Below are positions 45,390 to 54,194 of a DNA stretch of 64,000 bases, piece after piece. The stretch is from an uncultured Lentibacter sp. GTDB lineage: Bacteria > Pseudomonadota > Alphaproteobacteria > Rhodobacterales > Rhodobacteraceae. Where the stretch lies: positions 868,001 to 932,000 of the forward strand of contig CANMGT010000001.1 of the NCBI GenBank assembly GCA_947497495.1, read 5' to 3'. How positions within the stretch are numbered: position 1 is the stretch's first letter; each line of letters starts with the position of its first letter. The notes below the pieces were generated by a model that was not told where the DNA came from, searched no databases, and saw nothing but the letters and a program-made list of their open reading frames with translations. Position numbers and translations under genes: made by a program.

Positions 45390-46424
45390 ATGGTAGACGT
45401 GACCATAAGAGGGGCTGGCATTTTTGGCCTCAGCATCGCTTGGGAGTGCCTAACTAAAGGTGCTTCAGTGCGTGTGATTGACCCGAACGGCGTTGGCGCA
45501 GGGGCAAGCGGCGGGCTGCTCGGCGCGTTAGCGCCGCATGTGCCAGAGAACTGGAATGAGAAGAAAGCGCGCCAGTTTGACAGCTTGATGGCCGCGGAAG
45601 GCTTTTGGCAAGATGTCGCGGAATGGGCAAGAATAGAGACGAGTTATGGACGGTTGGGCCGCGTTCAGCCCCTAAAGGACGAGCACGCTGTCGAGCTTGC
45701 GCGCGGGCGGGAAGCCAGCGCTCGTGAACTCTGGCAAGGCAAGGCGGTTTGGCGGGTTTGCGACGCGGCCGAGCTTGGCGGCTTTGTGCCGAAAAGCCTC
45801 ACAGGGCTGTTTGCCTATGATACGCTGTCAGCGCGGTTGTTTCCACGCCAAGCCTGCAAAGCCTTGGCTGCCGCGATCGTCGCGCGGGGCGGCCTTATCG
45901 ACAGTGAGGGCGCTGGTGAGGGCAAGACTGTTTGGGCGACGGGCGTTCACGACCTTGAGCGCATGAGCGAACAGCTTGGCAGGCCGGTTGGCAACGCCGT
46001 GAAAGGCCAAGGCGCGCTGCTTGAGTTTGATGCAGGTGACGCGCCGCAAATCTTTGCGGATGCGGTGCATGTGGTGCCGCACTGGAACGGGACTGTCGCG
46101 ATCGGCTCGACAAGCGAGCGGGAGTTTGATCAGCCTTTTGCCTCCGACGAGAAGCTTGACGCTGTGCTTGAAAAGGCCTTTGACGCGCTGCCGGAACTGC
46201 GCAGTGCTAAAGTGCTTGAGCGCTGGGCGGGGTTAAGGCCGCGCGCCAAGAGCCGTGCGCCTATGCTTGGTGCGCACCCGCTTGAAGACGGCGCGTTCAT
46301 TGCGAACGGCGGTTTCAAGATCGGCTTTGGCATGGCCAGCGACGTGGCGCGCATGATGGCGGAGCTTGTTTTGAACCAAACAGATACTATTCCAGCGGAA
46401 TTCAGGCCTGAGGCGTCACTATAG
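45390..46424 (+). CDS. FAD-dependent oxidoreductase, MnmC oxidase-like
   Basis: 344 residues, DAO-type flavoprotein. The FAD site is VTIRGAGIFGLSIAWECL with Asp after the second strand (VRVIDPNGVGAGASGG); the C-terminal SRAPMLGAHP and FKIGFGMA also match. It is probably the stand-alone counterpart of the E. coli MnmC C-terminal domain, which turns cmnm5s2U into nm5s2U for MnmD. ATG at 45390 is preferred to ATG at 45384 because GGGAG is then 8 bases upstream. The 3' end overlaps the convergent hydratase gene by 23 bases. Confidence 0.8.
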   Translation: MVDVTIRGAGIFGLSIAWECLTKGASVRVIDPNGVGAGASGGLLGALAPHVPENWNEKKARQFDSLMAAEGFWQDVAEWARIETSYGRLGRVQPLKDEHAVELARGREASARELWQGKAVWRVCDAAELGGFVPKSLTGLFAYDTLSARLFPRQACKALAAAIVARGGLIDSEGAGEGKTVWATGVHDLERMSEQLGRPVGNAVKGQGALLEFDAGDAPQIFADAVHVVPHWNGTVAIGSTSEREFDQPFASDEKLDAVLEKAFDALPELRSAKVLERWAGLRPRAKSRAPMLGAHPLEDGAFIANGGFKIGFGMASDVARMMAELVLNQTDTIPAEFRPEASL

Positions 46425-47199
46425 ATTCGGCTGTCATACATTGGCGGCCGTCTTCAGCCCGCACCCAGTGGGTGTTGCCGCTTTGGCAAAGCTTCGCGGT
46501 TTCCGTGTGCATCAGCGGCGAGGTGGCGCGGAAGGAAAACCGCGAGAGCGGGCCTGAGTTGCGCGTTGCCATCAGCATCAGAAGCTGGGCAAGCAGTGGG
46601 CTGTGCACGACGAGGCCTGAGTAGTGCTCGACGTCACGCGCGTAGGCTTCGTCATAGTGGATACGGTGACCGTTGAACGTGAGTGCAGAATAGCGAAACA
46701 GCTGCGTTGAGGAGAAGCTATGTGCTTCTTGAAAGGCCTCGTCGCTGCGGGCCGTGGGCACATTTGGCTTGGGTGCGTTTGGCGAAGGGTCTTCGCGGTA
46801 TACGAGGTCTTGATACTCCCGAACGCCGAGCTGCCCGTTTTGCGAAATGTCGTGACGCAGGGTGACAAAGGCTAGCGGGCCAGACTTGCCTTGCTTTTGC
46901 GTCACCGCGTGCAGGGTTGTCTCTTTGGTGGCATCAGTGCCCGCAAGGAGTGGTGCGTGAAATTCAAGCTGCCCGCCAGCCCACATACGGCGGGGCAGGC
47001 CAAGATCCGGAATGAGGCTGTCGCCAGTAGCAGGGTGCCCGTCGCGGCCAAGAGCACCGGGCGGCTGGGGTGTCCAGAAGTAGATCTGATGATAGAATGC
47101 TGGCAAGGCACTGCCTGCAGCGATATCTTGGGGCAGGCCGAGCGTGACTTGCAGGGCGTTGGCGCGCGCGGGGTCAAGAATATCGGTCTGTGTTTGCAT
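46402..47199 (-). CDS. MaoC/HTD2-like acyl-CoA hydratase
   Basis: 265 residues, double hot-dog fold. The N-terminal half resembles the FAS1-like dehydratase domain (RRMWAGGQLEFHAPLLAG). The C-terminal hydratase motif is LFRYSALTFNGHRIHYDEAYA, as in mesaconyl-C4-CoA and itaconyl-CoA hydratases. It would hydrate a branched or dicarboxylic acyl-CoA in the cytoplasm. The substrate is not decided: no pathway neighbours are adjacent (FAD oxidase on one side, VOC protein on the other). Confidence 0.8.
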   Translation of the reverse strand: MQTQTDILDPARANALQVTLGLPQDIAAGSALPAFYHQIYFWTPQPPGALGRDGHPATGDSLIPDLGLPRRMWAGGQLEFHAPLLAGTDATKETTLHAVTQKQGKSGPLAFVTLRHDISQNGQLGVREYQDLVYREDPSPNAPKPNVPTARSDEAFQEAHSFSSTQLFRYSALTFNGHRIHYDEAYARDVEHYSGLVVHSPLLAQLLMLMATRNSGPLSRFSFRATSPLMHTETAKLCQSGNTHWVRAEDGRQCMTAESIVTPQA

Positions 47200-47254
47200 G
47201 GGAAAACGCCTGTTTTGAGGTGCGTGCAGGTTAGGGCCTGGAAGGAAAAAGGCA

Positions 47255-47656
47255 ATGGCGACAATAAAAATTGAGGCGCTGGATCATCTTGTTTTGACAG
47301 TTGCCGACTTGGAGGCGAGCTGTGCTTTTTATACTGGACTTCTGGGCATGAAGGCCGAGGTTTTCACTGGAACAGACGGCACAAGGCGGCATGCGCTCAC
47401 ATTCGGGCAGCAAAAAATCAACCTGCACAAAGCGGGTGAAGAATTTGCGCCGCACGCGAAAGACGCAACTCCGGGAAGTGCTGATCTGTGCTTTCTGACG
47501 GGCGCAAGCGTAGAGGATGCTGCCGCCAAATTGCGCGCTTGCGGTGTGGCGATAGAAGAGGGCCCGATCAAGCGAACAGGGGCGCGCGGGCCGATACTGT
47601 CGATCTATTTTCGCGACCCTGACGGCAACTTGTTAGAAATTTCTGAACAGCTCTAG
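47255..47656 (+). CDS. VOC (glyoxalase-like) family protein
   Basis: 133 residues, vicinal-oxygen-chelate fold with two beta-alpha-beta-beta-beta modules. Candidate metal ligands are His11 (LDHLVLTV), His47 region (TRRHALTFG) and the terminal Glu (DPDGNLLEIS). Similar small VOC proteins are often labelled virulence-related or glyoxalase, but no substrate is known. Monocistronic between the hydratase and ugd. Confidence 0.83.
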   Translation: MATIKIEALDHLVLTVADLEASCAFYTGLLGMKAEVFTGTDGTRRHALTFGQQKINLHKAGEEFAPHAKDATPGSADLCFLTGASVEDAAAKLRACGVAIEEGPIKRTGARGPILSIYFRDPDGNLLEISEQL

Positions 47657-47764
47657 GCCAGATCGTTACCTTTTTGCGCCAGACTGCGTCACATTGTTTC
47701 CGATTCGTTGACAGTTCTTGGCCCATAGGCGAGAAAATAGAAAACAAGAAGGCAGTGTAGTTTC

Positions 47765-49090
47765 ATGAAGATCGCGATGATTGGCACCGGCTATGTCGGT
47801 TTGGTCTCTGGTGTGTGTTTCTCCGACTTCGGGCACGACGTTGTCTGTGTTGATAAGAACCCAGAGAAAATCGAGATGCTCGAGCGCGGCGAAGTGCCGA
47901 TCTTTGAGCCGGGTTTGCAGCAGCTCATGGCCAAGAATGTTGCTGCCGGGCGGTTGTCATTTACGACAAATCTGGTTGCTGCTGTGGTGGATGCTGAAGC
48001 GGTGTTTATCGCTGTGGGCACACCAACGCGGCGCGGCGACGGGCATGCTGACTTGACTTATGTGATGGCGGCCGCCGAAGAAATCGCGCAGGCCGTGACG
48101 GGCTACACCGTAATTGTCACCAAATCGACAGTGCCGCTCGGCACCAACCGCCAAGTCAAACAGACGGTGCGCAAAGCGAACCCCACGATCGAGTTTGACG
48201 TGGCATCAAACCCTGAGTTCCTACGGGAAGGCGCGGCGATTGACGACTTCATGAAGCCCGACCGCGTGGTTGTTGGCGTGCAGAGCGAGCGCGCTGAGGC
48301 GGTGATGCAAGAAATTTACCGCCCGCTGTTTTTGCGCGACTTCCCGATTGTTGTGACAGATCTGGAAAGCGCTGAGATGATCAAATACGCGGCGAATGCG
48401 TTTTTGGCGGCGAAGATCACGTTTATCAACGAAATAGCGGCATTGTGCGAACGTACGGGCGCTGATGTGAAGCAAGTGAGCAAGGGCATGGGGCTTGATG
48501 GCCGCATCGGTAACAAGTTTTTGCATGCAGGGCCGGGCTATGGCGGCTCGTGCTTTCCCAAAGACACCAAAGCCTTGGCACGGATCGGGCAAGAGCACGG
48601 CTTGCCGATGCAAATTACCGAGACGGTTATCAAGGTGAACGAAGAGCTCAAACGCCGGATGATCGACAAGCTGCTTGATCTGTGCGACGGCAGTTTTAAC
48701 GGCAAGATTATCTCTGTGCTTGGCGTGACCTTCAAGCCAGAGACAGACGACATGCGCGATGCGCCCTCGCTTACCATCATTCCGGCGCTTGTCGGCGGCG
48801 GGGCGAAAGTGCGTGTTGTTGACCCGCAAGGCGAGCACGAGGGCGTTGACCTGTTGCCAGGTGTTCATTGGATCGAGAATGCCTACAAAGCAACACATAA
48901 CGCCGATCTGGTTGTGATCCTGACAGAGTGGAACGAGTTCCGCGCACTGGACTTGAAGCGCCTTGCCAAGAAGATGAACGCGCCGAAAATGGCTGATTTG
49001 CGCAATATCTACTCCGAGAAAGACGCCAAACGCGCGGGCTTTGAGGCTTATGTTTCTATTGGCCGCCGGGACTATTTCGCCGAAAGCTAA
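47765..49090 (+). CDS. ugd: UDP-glucose 6-dehydrogenase
   Basis: 441 residues. NAD-binding MIGTGYVGLVSGVCFS at the N-terminus, catalytic Cys263 in GPGYGGSCFPKDT, and the C-terminal UDP-binding domain (LGVTFKPETDDMRDAPSL). Oxidises UDP-glucose to UDP-glucuronate for surface polysaccharide. A TTGACA at 47707-47712 could be its -35 box, but a matching -10 is weak. The last 4 bases overlap the convergent CapD-type gene. Confidence 0.95.
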   Translation: MKIAMIGTGYVGLVSGVCFSDFGHDVVCVDKNPEKIEMLERGEVPIFEPGLQQLMAKNVAAGRLSFTTNLVAAVVDAEAVFIAVGTPTRRGDGHADLTYVMAAAEEIAQAVTGYTVIVTKSTVPLGTNRQVKQTVRKANPTIEFDVASNPEFLREGAAIDDFMKPDRVVVGVQSERAEAVMQEIYRPLFLRDFPIVVTDLESAEMIKYAANAFLAAKITFINEIAALCERTGADVKQVSKGMGLDGRIGNKFLHAGPGYGGSCFPKDTKALARIGQEHGLPMQITETVIKVNEELKRRMIDKLLDLCDGSFNGKIISVLGVTFKPETDDMRDAPSLTIIPALVGGGAKVRVVDPQGEHEGVDLLPGVHWIENAYKATHNADLVVILTEWNEFRALDLKRLAKKMNAPKMADLRNIYSEKDAKRAGFEAYVSIGRRDYFAES

Positions 49091-50958
49091 GCAGAGCTTC
49101 CGAGTTTTTCCTTGGCCTTCTCAGCGAGCTGCCTGTCCTTCAGAATCCAGCGGGCGACAATGGAACGCGCGATGCTATCGTCCCGTTGTTGCAGCGCGGA
49201 CTTGATGTCGCGGACAGCATTAGCAACTTCGATCTCGGAAAGCGCGCTTTCCTCAACCCGCATGATTTTGGGGTGGGGTGTTGTCAGCATGTCAGACGAG
49301 ATGAGCAGCTCTTCGTGCATCTTCTCGCCCGGGCGCAAACCCGTGACAGCTATTTCGATGTCACCGTTCGGGTTGTTTTCGTCTTTGACGTGGTAGCCGG
49401 CGGCCTGGATCATTTGTTCGGCAAGGCGTCGAATGGCAACTGGCTCGCCCATATCAAGAACAAAGACGTCGCCACCGCGCGAGTATGACCCGGCAAGCAA
49501 CACGAGGCGGGCTGCTTCGGAGATTGTCATGAAATAGCGGGTGACTTCCTCATGCGTCAACGTCAAAGGGCCGCCGCGGGCTATTTGCTCTTCAAACAGG
49601 GGGATGACCGAGCCGGACGACCCGAGCACATTGCCAAACCGGACGATCGAGAAGCGCGTATCTTGGGGCCGCGAGGCAAGGTCTTGGACCACAAGCTCGG
49701 CGAGGCGTTTGGAGGCTCCCATAACGTTTGCGGGGCGCACGGCCTTGTCGGTTGAGATCAGCGTGAAGCGCCTGACGCCTGCTGCGCGGGCCGCCTCGGC
49801 GACAACTTTTGTGCCGAGCACGTTGTTGGTAAGCCCCGCGATTGCGTTTGTCTCGACAAGTGGCAAGTGCTTGTAGGCGGCTGCATGCAAGATGACTTCT
49901 GTCTCATGTGTCGCGATAGCGTGTTCGACAAGGTTTTTGTCTGTGATCGAGCCAAGGATCGGCGTGATTGTGGCGCTCGGAGACAGCTCGAGAAGCTCCT
50001 TATGGATCTTGTACAGGGCAAGCTCGGAGTGGTCTATCAACACAAGGCTAAGAGGCTTGCAGCCGATGATCTGACGGCACAGCTCGGAGCCGATGGACCC
50101 GCCTGCGCCGGTTATCATGATGCGTCGGTTGGAATAGCTTTCCGCCACGGAGGGCAACTCTTCAGCGAGGCTCCCGCGCCCCAAGAGGTCATCAATGGCG
50201 ACAGGCGAGGCTTTTGAACCGATCGAGCCTGTGCTGATCAGGGTTGCAAAACTTGGCAGCGAGTGTACCTCACAGCCCAGCAGCCGCAGCTTGTGCGCGA
50301 GGCGTGCCTGCTCGGTTTGCGAGGCCGAGGGCAGCGTGAGAACGATGCGGTCAATCGCTTCGTCGCGCACGAGTTCAGCCAGTTTGACAGGCGAAAACAC
50401 AGGCAAACCCGCAATCACGAGGCCTTGCAGCGTCGGGTTCTCTTCAACAAAGGCGACGATAACAACGCTCTCGTCAGATTGCAGGGCCATGGCAAGCTGC
50501 TGCCCCGTTTGGCTGGCGCCGTACACAAGGATGCGCGTCCGAGAGCCGCCGCGACGGTAAATCCTGATCAGCAGCGCGCGCATCGCAAGGCGCATGGCCA
50601 CTGTTGCGATGAGCAGGATCATCGTGAAGACAACGAAAACACCGTTGGAGCTGATTTCTAGCAATGGAATGTTGAGCAAAAAGCCAATGGCACCAAGTGA
50701 CGCTGCAAAAGCGGCTGTCCGCACGATGCCTTGCAGCTCATAGGAGTTCAGCTTGATTCGCGGCAAGCCAAGTGCCGTGCTTATAAACCCGGCGAGCACT
50801 ACAAGCATGACCATGAGCGGAGAAAACAAGACCAGCTCGGAGGCGATAAGCCAATTTGCTGTGATCAGGGAAACCGCGGCCATAGCCGAGTCAAGCAACA
50901 GAAATATAAGTCTTTTTTGGGCGCGGGTCAGGCGTGTGGCAAAGCTGAATGATATCAT
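49087..50958 (-). CDS. CapD/WbpM-type nucleotide-sugar 4,6-dehydratase
   Basis: 623 residues. N-terminal membrane region with about four helices (15-125), then a first Rossmann domain (VYGASQTGQQLAMAL) and a second SDR domain with ITGAGGSIGSELCRQI. The catalytic segment STDKAVRPANVMGASKRLAE has Met where ordinary SDRs have Tyr, as in the WbpM/PglF class of UDP-GlcNAc 4,6-dehydratases. It makes a UDP-4-keto-6-deoxy sugar for O-antigen, capsule or glycan synthesis at the inner membrane. Next to ugd, pointing to a surface-polysaccharide region. Confidence 0.9.
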   Translation of the reverse strand: MISFSFATRLTRAQKRLIFLLLDSAMAAVSLITANWLIASELVLFSPLMVMLVVLAGFISTALGLPRIKLNSYELQGIVRTAAFAASLGAIGFLLNIPLLEISSNGVFVVFTMILLIATVAMRLAMRALLIRIYRRGGSRTRILVYGASQTGQQLAMALQSDESVVIVAFVEENPTLQGLVIAGLPVFSPVKLAELVRDEAIDRIVLTLPSASQTEQARLAHKLRLLGCEVHSLPSFATLISTGSIGSKASPVAIDDLLGRGSLAEELPSVAESYSNRRIMITGAGGSIGSELCRQIIGCKPLSLVLIDHSELALYKIHKELLELSPSATITPILGSITDKNLVEHAIATHETEVILHAAAYKHLPLVETNAIAGLTNNVLGTKVVAEAARAAGVRRFTLISTDKAVRPANVMGASKRLAELVVQDLASRPQDTRFSIVRFGNVLGSSGSVIPLFEEQIARGGPLTLTHEEVTRYFMTISEAARLVLLAGSYSRGGDVFVLDMGEPVAIRRLAEQMIQAAGYHVKDENNPNGDIEIAVTGLRPGEKMHEELLISSDMLTTPHPKIMRVEESALSEIEVANAVRDIKSALQQRDDSIARSIVARWILKDRQLAEKAKEKLGSSA

Positions 50959-51168
50959 CGTAGACGAACTCGAATGAACATATTTCGTTCCAAAAACTCA
51001 TTATACCGGTAGGCAGCTACCCGAAAAACACACAACTTCAAGTGTAATCAACGGGCGCTCGGTCATAAGTTATCCGAAAAAGCGCCGGTTTGGCAAATTC
51101 ATTGACTTCGCATCGGCGGAAAAATGTTCGTTTTCGTTAACCTTTGCAATTGCTTAGTGCGACTAGCG

Positions 51169-52008
51169 TTAGCGACCCTTCCAGACAGGGTCGCGTTTTT
51201 CCGCGAAAGCCTTGGCGCCTTCAAGGTTGTCTTCCGAACCATAGAGCACATCAACCGAGCCAAGCTGGCGTTGCGTGATCCGGTTCATCGCATCTTGAAA
51301 CTTGGCATCTTCCGCATCGCGCACGATTTCTTTGATCGCGGCGTAAACCAGCGGTGGGCCAGACGCGAGCAGACGCGCCATGCCCCAAGCCTGATCCATA
51401 AGCTCGCCAGAGGGGTAGATGTGGTTGACGATTCCCCAGGTTTTCGCCTCTTCAGCGTCAAACCAGCGGCCCGTGAGCAAAAGCTCCATCGCGATATGGT
51501 AGGGGATGCGCTTCGGCAGTTTCACGCTGGCCGCGTCAGCGACTGTGCCCGAGCGAATTTCGGGCAGCGCGAAGGTTGCATGCTCGGCCGCCAGAATAAT
51601 GTCAGCCGACAACGCCCACTCAAGCCCGCCACCACAGGCGATGCCGTTCACGGCGGCGATCACCGGCTTGTTGAGCCCGCGTAACTCTTGCAGCCCGCCA
51701 AAGCCGCCAACGCCGTAGTCGCCATCAACCGCGTCGCCATCGGCTGCGCCTTTCAAGTCCCAGCCGGGGCAAAAGAACTTCTCACCAGCGCCTGTGATGA
51801 TGCAAACGCGCAACTCGGGGTCATCGCGGAAACCGGCGAAGACCTCGCCCATGATCCGGCTTGTCGCAAGGTCAATGGCGTTGGCCTTTGGTCGATCAAG
51901 CATGACTTCAAGGATAGCCCCTTCGCGGCGCGTTTTGACGGGGCCTTCGCCTGTGGGTTCGCCTGTGGGTTCGCCTGTGGGTTCGACTGCGGCTTCAACT
52001 GTGCTCAT
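51169..52008 (-). CDS. caiD: Enoyl-CoA hydratase, carnitinyl-CoA dehydratase-like
   Basis: 279 residues, crotonase fold. NGIACGGGLEWALSADIILA holds the oxyanion Gly and a catalytic Glu, and FALPEIRSGTVADAASVKLPKRIPY resembles CaiD more than general enoyl-CoA hydratases. The first 22 residues are a low-complexity tail with repeated GEPT units encoded by a 12-base tandem repeat. It is coupled (4-base overlap) to an acyl-CoA ligase gene and near an acyl-CoA dehydrogenase gene, an arrangement like caiA-caiC-caiD for carnitine. Other hydroxyacyl-CoA substrates are possible. Confidence 0.78.
   Translation of the reverse strand: MSTVEAAVEPTGEPTGEPTGEGPVKTRREGAILEVMLDRPKANAIDLATSRIMGEVFAGFRDDPELRVCIITGAGEKFFCPGWDLKGAADGDAVDGDYGVGGFGGLQELRGLNKPVIAAVNGIACGGGLEWALSADIILAAEHATFALPEIRSGTVADAASVKLPKRIPYHIAMELLLTGRWFDAEEAKTWGIVNHIYPSGELMDQAWGMARLLASGPPLVYAAIKEIVRDAEDAKFQDAMNRITQRQLGSVDVLYGSEDNLEGAKAFAEKRDPVWKGR
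51949..51984. repeat. Three perfect 12-base tandem repeats in the caiD-like 5' end
   Basis: GCCTGTGGGTTC is repeated exactly at 51949-51960, 51961-51972 and 51973-51984, flanked by degenerate copies. On the minus strand it encodes the in-frame EPTG repeats near the protein N-terminus. Copy number changes would add or remove four residues without shifting frame. Confidence 0.9.
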
Positions 52009-54041
52009 GGGGCGGACTTTCTAATAAGTGCGTCAACCGCGACAGCCCTGTCGGGCGTGCAGATCAGCGGGTTTACTTCAACTTCTTCAATCTCGCTCAG
52101 ATGTGCAATCACATAGTCTTGTACCGCGAGAATAGCCTTCAAGATGCTCTTGCGCTCAGCAGCAGGCTTGCCGCGATAGCCCGCGAGAACAGGTGCGCAT
52201 TTGAGCGCGTTCAACGCCGCATCAACCTCGCCTTCTGTGACGGGCATGAGCAGAGTGGCCGTGTCTTGCAGAACCTCGGTTAACACGCCGCCAGCGCCAA
52301 CAGTGAGCAGCAGGCCATGTGCTGCGTCGCGTGTGACGCCGACAAGCAACTCGGCAATCGCACCTGCTGCCATCTCTTCAACCAACCAGCTTTTGCCGCC
52401 CATAACGCGGCCCGCTTCGGCGACGGCGTCGACGCTTTCAAGCCCTAAGGCCACGCCGCCTGCGTCTGACTTATGCGCCAAGCCCTCGGCTTTGAGCACC
52501 AGCGGGCAAGTAAGGCCCTCAAGCTGTTCTGCCAGTCCGTCAAGTGACGTGAGCCGGCGTGAGCGTGGCACAGGCAGCCCGTGCGCGGCGAGCGCTGCCT
52601 TGGCGGCGTGCTCGCTGAGCGTCGTGGAGTCATGTGTGGAGCCTTGCAGCGCGCCAGCAGGCAGGGGAGGCGTGTTAGGCACTTGCGTTAGTTTTGCAGC
52701 AGCTTCAACCGCTACGATCGCCTCTGTCAGCCCCATGAAGGGAACAACGCCTGCCTTGACGAAGCGCTCGGCCAAGCCTTCGGGCAAGAGTTCCGGCAGC
52801 GTCGCAACAACGCCAAAGGGCCGCCCCGTGCGTTGCGCCGCTGCCATGATAGCTTGCGTTGCGCATTCCCAGTCACTGGCGTCGGTGTGCGGGTAGTCAA
52901 CAATCGCAAGCGTAATGCCCGTTTCGGGCGTGGCCATTGCGGCGAATGTGTCGGTCATCCGTGCGGTGTCACGCCAGATATAGGTGTGGTAATCCAGCGG
53001 GTTTGCGAGAGCTACTTTCGGGCCGAGCGCGCCAAGCAACTGGCTGCGTTGGGCCTCGGTCAAGGGCGGGAAAGCCAGCGCGCGGCCATGGGCTGTGTCG
53101 GCTGCAAGGCTCGCCTCACCTCCCGAGCACGAGATCGTCGCGAGCGTTGGCCTGTCGAGCCGCCCTGCAATGTGCAGCAACTTCAGGGTTTCGATAAAGC
53201 TCGGCACGTCAGGCACACGGGCGACGCCCAATCGCGCGAGCAAAGCTTCGGCGCCTGCATGGCTGCCCGCTAGCGAGGCGGTGTGCGACACAGTCGCCGC
53301 CTGCGCGTGGTCAGACTTGCCAACCTTGAGTGCTACAAGCGGGATGTTCCTCTCCTGAGCTTTGCGCGCCAAAGCATGCCATTCAGCGGTGTCTCCGAAG
53401 CCCTCGATGTGCAGGCCAATGGCGGTGACGCGGCTGTCATCCAAAAGCTCGGCGGCGATACGCGCCTGGCTGGTTTGGGCCATGTTCCCGCAGGCAACAA
53501 CATAGGCAATCGGCAAGGCGCGCTGCTGCATCGTCATGTTGATCGCAATGTTCGAGCTTTGGGTCAGGATCGCGACACCGCGCTCGACGGGTTTGCAACC
53601 GTGTTGGTCAGGCCAGATCGCGGCTTGGTCAAGCGCGTTGATGAAGCCGTAGCAGTTTGGACCAAGAATAGGCATGTCGCCCGCTGCCGCGACCAAGTCA
53701 GCCTGCAAGTCAACTCCGTCTGACAGCTCGGCGCTGGCTTCTGAAAAGCCCGATGCAAAGCACACCGCGCCTCCGGCCCCTAACGTGGCCAACTCCCGAA
53801 CAACATCAATTGTCGCGTTTCGGTTGACGCCGATAAAAGCCGCATCAATCGGGCCATCCCACGCCGTCAAAGAGGTTACGGCCTGCTTTCTGGCGATCAC
53901 TTTGCCCTCGGGGTGCACGGGGAAAATTTCGCCCGCAAAGCCGATCATCTCCGCGGCTTTTATGATTGAAGCACACCAAGCCCCCCCTCCGATCACAGCG
54001 ATCGTTTTGGGGCTAAGCAACCGTGCTAAAGCTGTTGTCAT
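52005..54041 (-). CDS. Acetate-CoA ligase family (NDP-forming) acyl-CoA synthetase
   Basis: 678 residues, fusion of an N-terminal CoA-binding/succinyl-CoA-ligase-like region (about 1-450: IAVIGGGAWCASII, PVHPEGKVIAR, ILGPNCYGFI, LTQSSNIAINM) and a C-terminal ATP-grasp domain (about 470-678: HAAKAALAAHGLPVPRSRRL, LKAEGLAHKSDAGGVALGL, EVEVNPLI). It activates a carboxylic acid with CoA and a nucleoside triphosphate. Set between a CaiD-like hydratase (4-base overlap) and an acyl-CoA dehydrogenase, its acid could be a carnitine- or crotonobetaine-like compound. Confidence 0.87.
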   Translation of the reverse strand: MTTALARLLSPKTIAVIGGGAWCASIIKAAEMIGFAGEIFPVHPEGKVIARKQAVTSLTAWDGPIDAAFIGVNRNATIDVVRELATLGAGGAVCFASGFSEASAELSDGVDLQADLVAAAGDMPILGPNCYGFINALDQAAIWPDQHGCKPVERGVAILTQSSNIAINMTMQQRALPIAYVVACGNMAQTSQARIAAELLDDSRVTAIGLHIEGFGDTAEWHALARKAQERNIPLVALKVGKSDHAQAATVSHTASLAGSHAGAEALLARLGVARVPDVPSFIETLKLLHIAGRLDRPTLATISCSGGEASLAADTAHGRALAFPPLTEAQRSQLLGALGPKVALANPLDYHTYIWRDTARMTDTFAAMATPETGITLAIVDYPHTDASDWECATQAIMAAAQRTGRPFGVVATLPELLPEGLAERFVKAGVVPFMGLTEAIVAVEAAAKLTQVPNTPPLPAGALQGSTHDSTTLSEHAAKAALAAHGLPVPRSRRLTSLDGLAEQLEGLTCPLVLKAEGLAHKSDAGGVALGLESVDAVAEAGRVMGGKSWLVEEMAAGAIAELLVGVTRDAAHGLLLTVGAGGVLTEVLQDTATLLMPVTEGEVDAALNALKCAPVLAGYRGKPAAERKSILKAILAVQDYVIAHLSEIEEVEVNPLICTPDRAVAVDALIRKSAP

Positions 54042-54141
54042 CGCGCTGTCTTTCTTATTGCCAGAAGTATCCTGTCGACTCCGCGCAGCAAGTGCGCTCT
54101 GCCGAGCTTCGCGCTTGCTGCAGAAATCGCTTGGGGGGAGC

Positions 54142-54163
54142 GCGAGGGGGTTGGCCCCCTCGC
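54142..54163. repeat. GC-rich palindrome between ligase and acyl-CoA dehydrogenase genes
   Basis: Perfect 9-base arms, GCGAGGGGG / CCCCCTCGC, around TTGG. It lies in the 153-base gap 54042-54194 together with a run of GCGAAGCGC words (54168-54186). It could stabilise or end the acyl-CoA dehydrogenase transcript, or be a dispersed GC-rich repeat. Confidence 0.6.
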
Positions 54164-54194
54164 CACCGCGAAGCGCGAAGCGCGGCGCAAAGCC

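Noticed and set aside
47707..47735. TTGACA as ugd promoter
   Set aside because: No acceptable -10 box at 16-18 bases; left as a remark only.
51949..51984. CRISPR-like direct repeats
   Set aside because: Units are contiguous 12-base copies without spacers and lie in a coding region.
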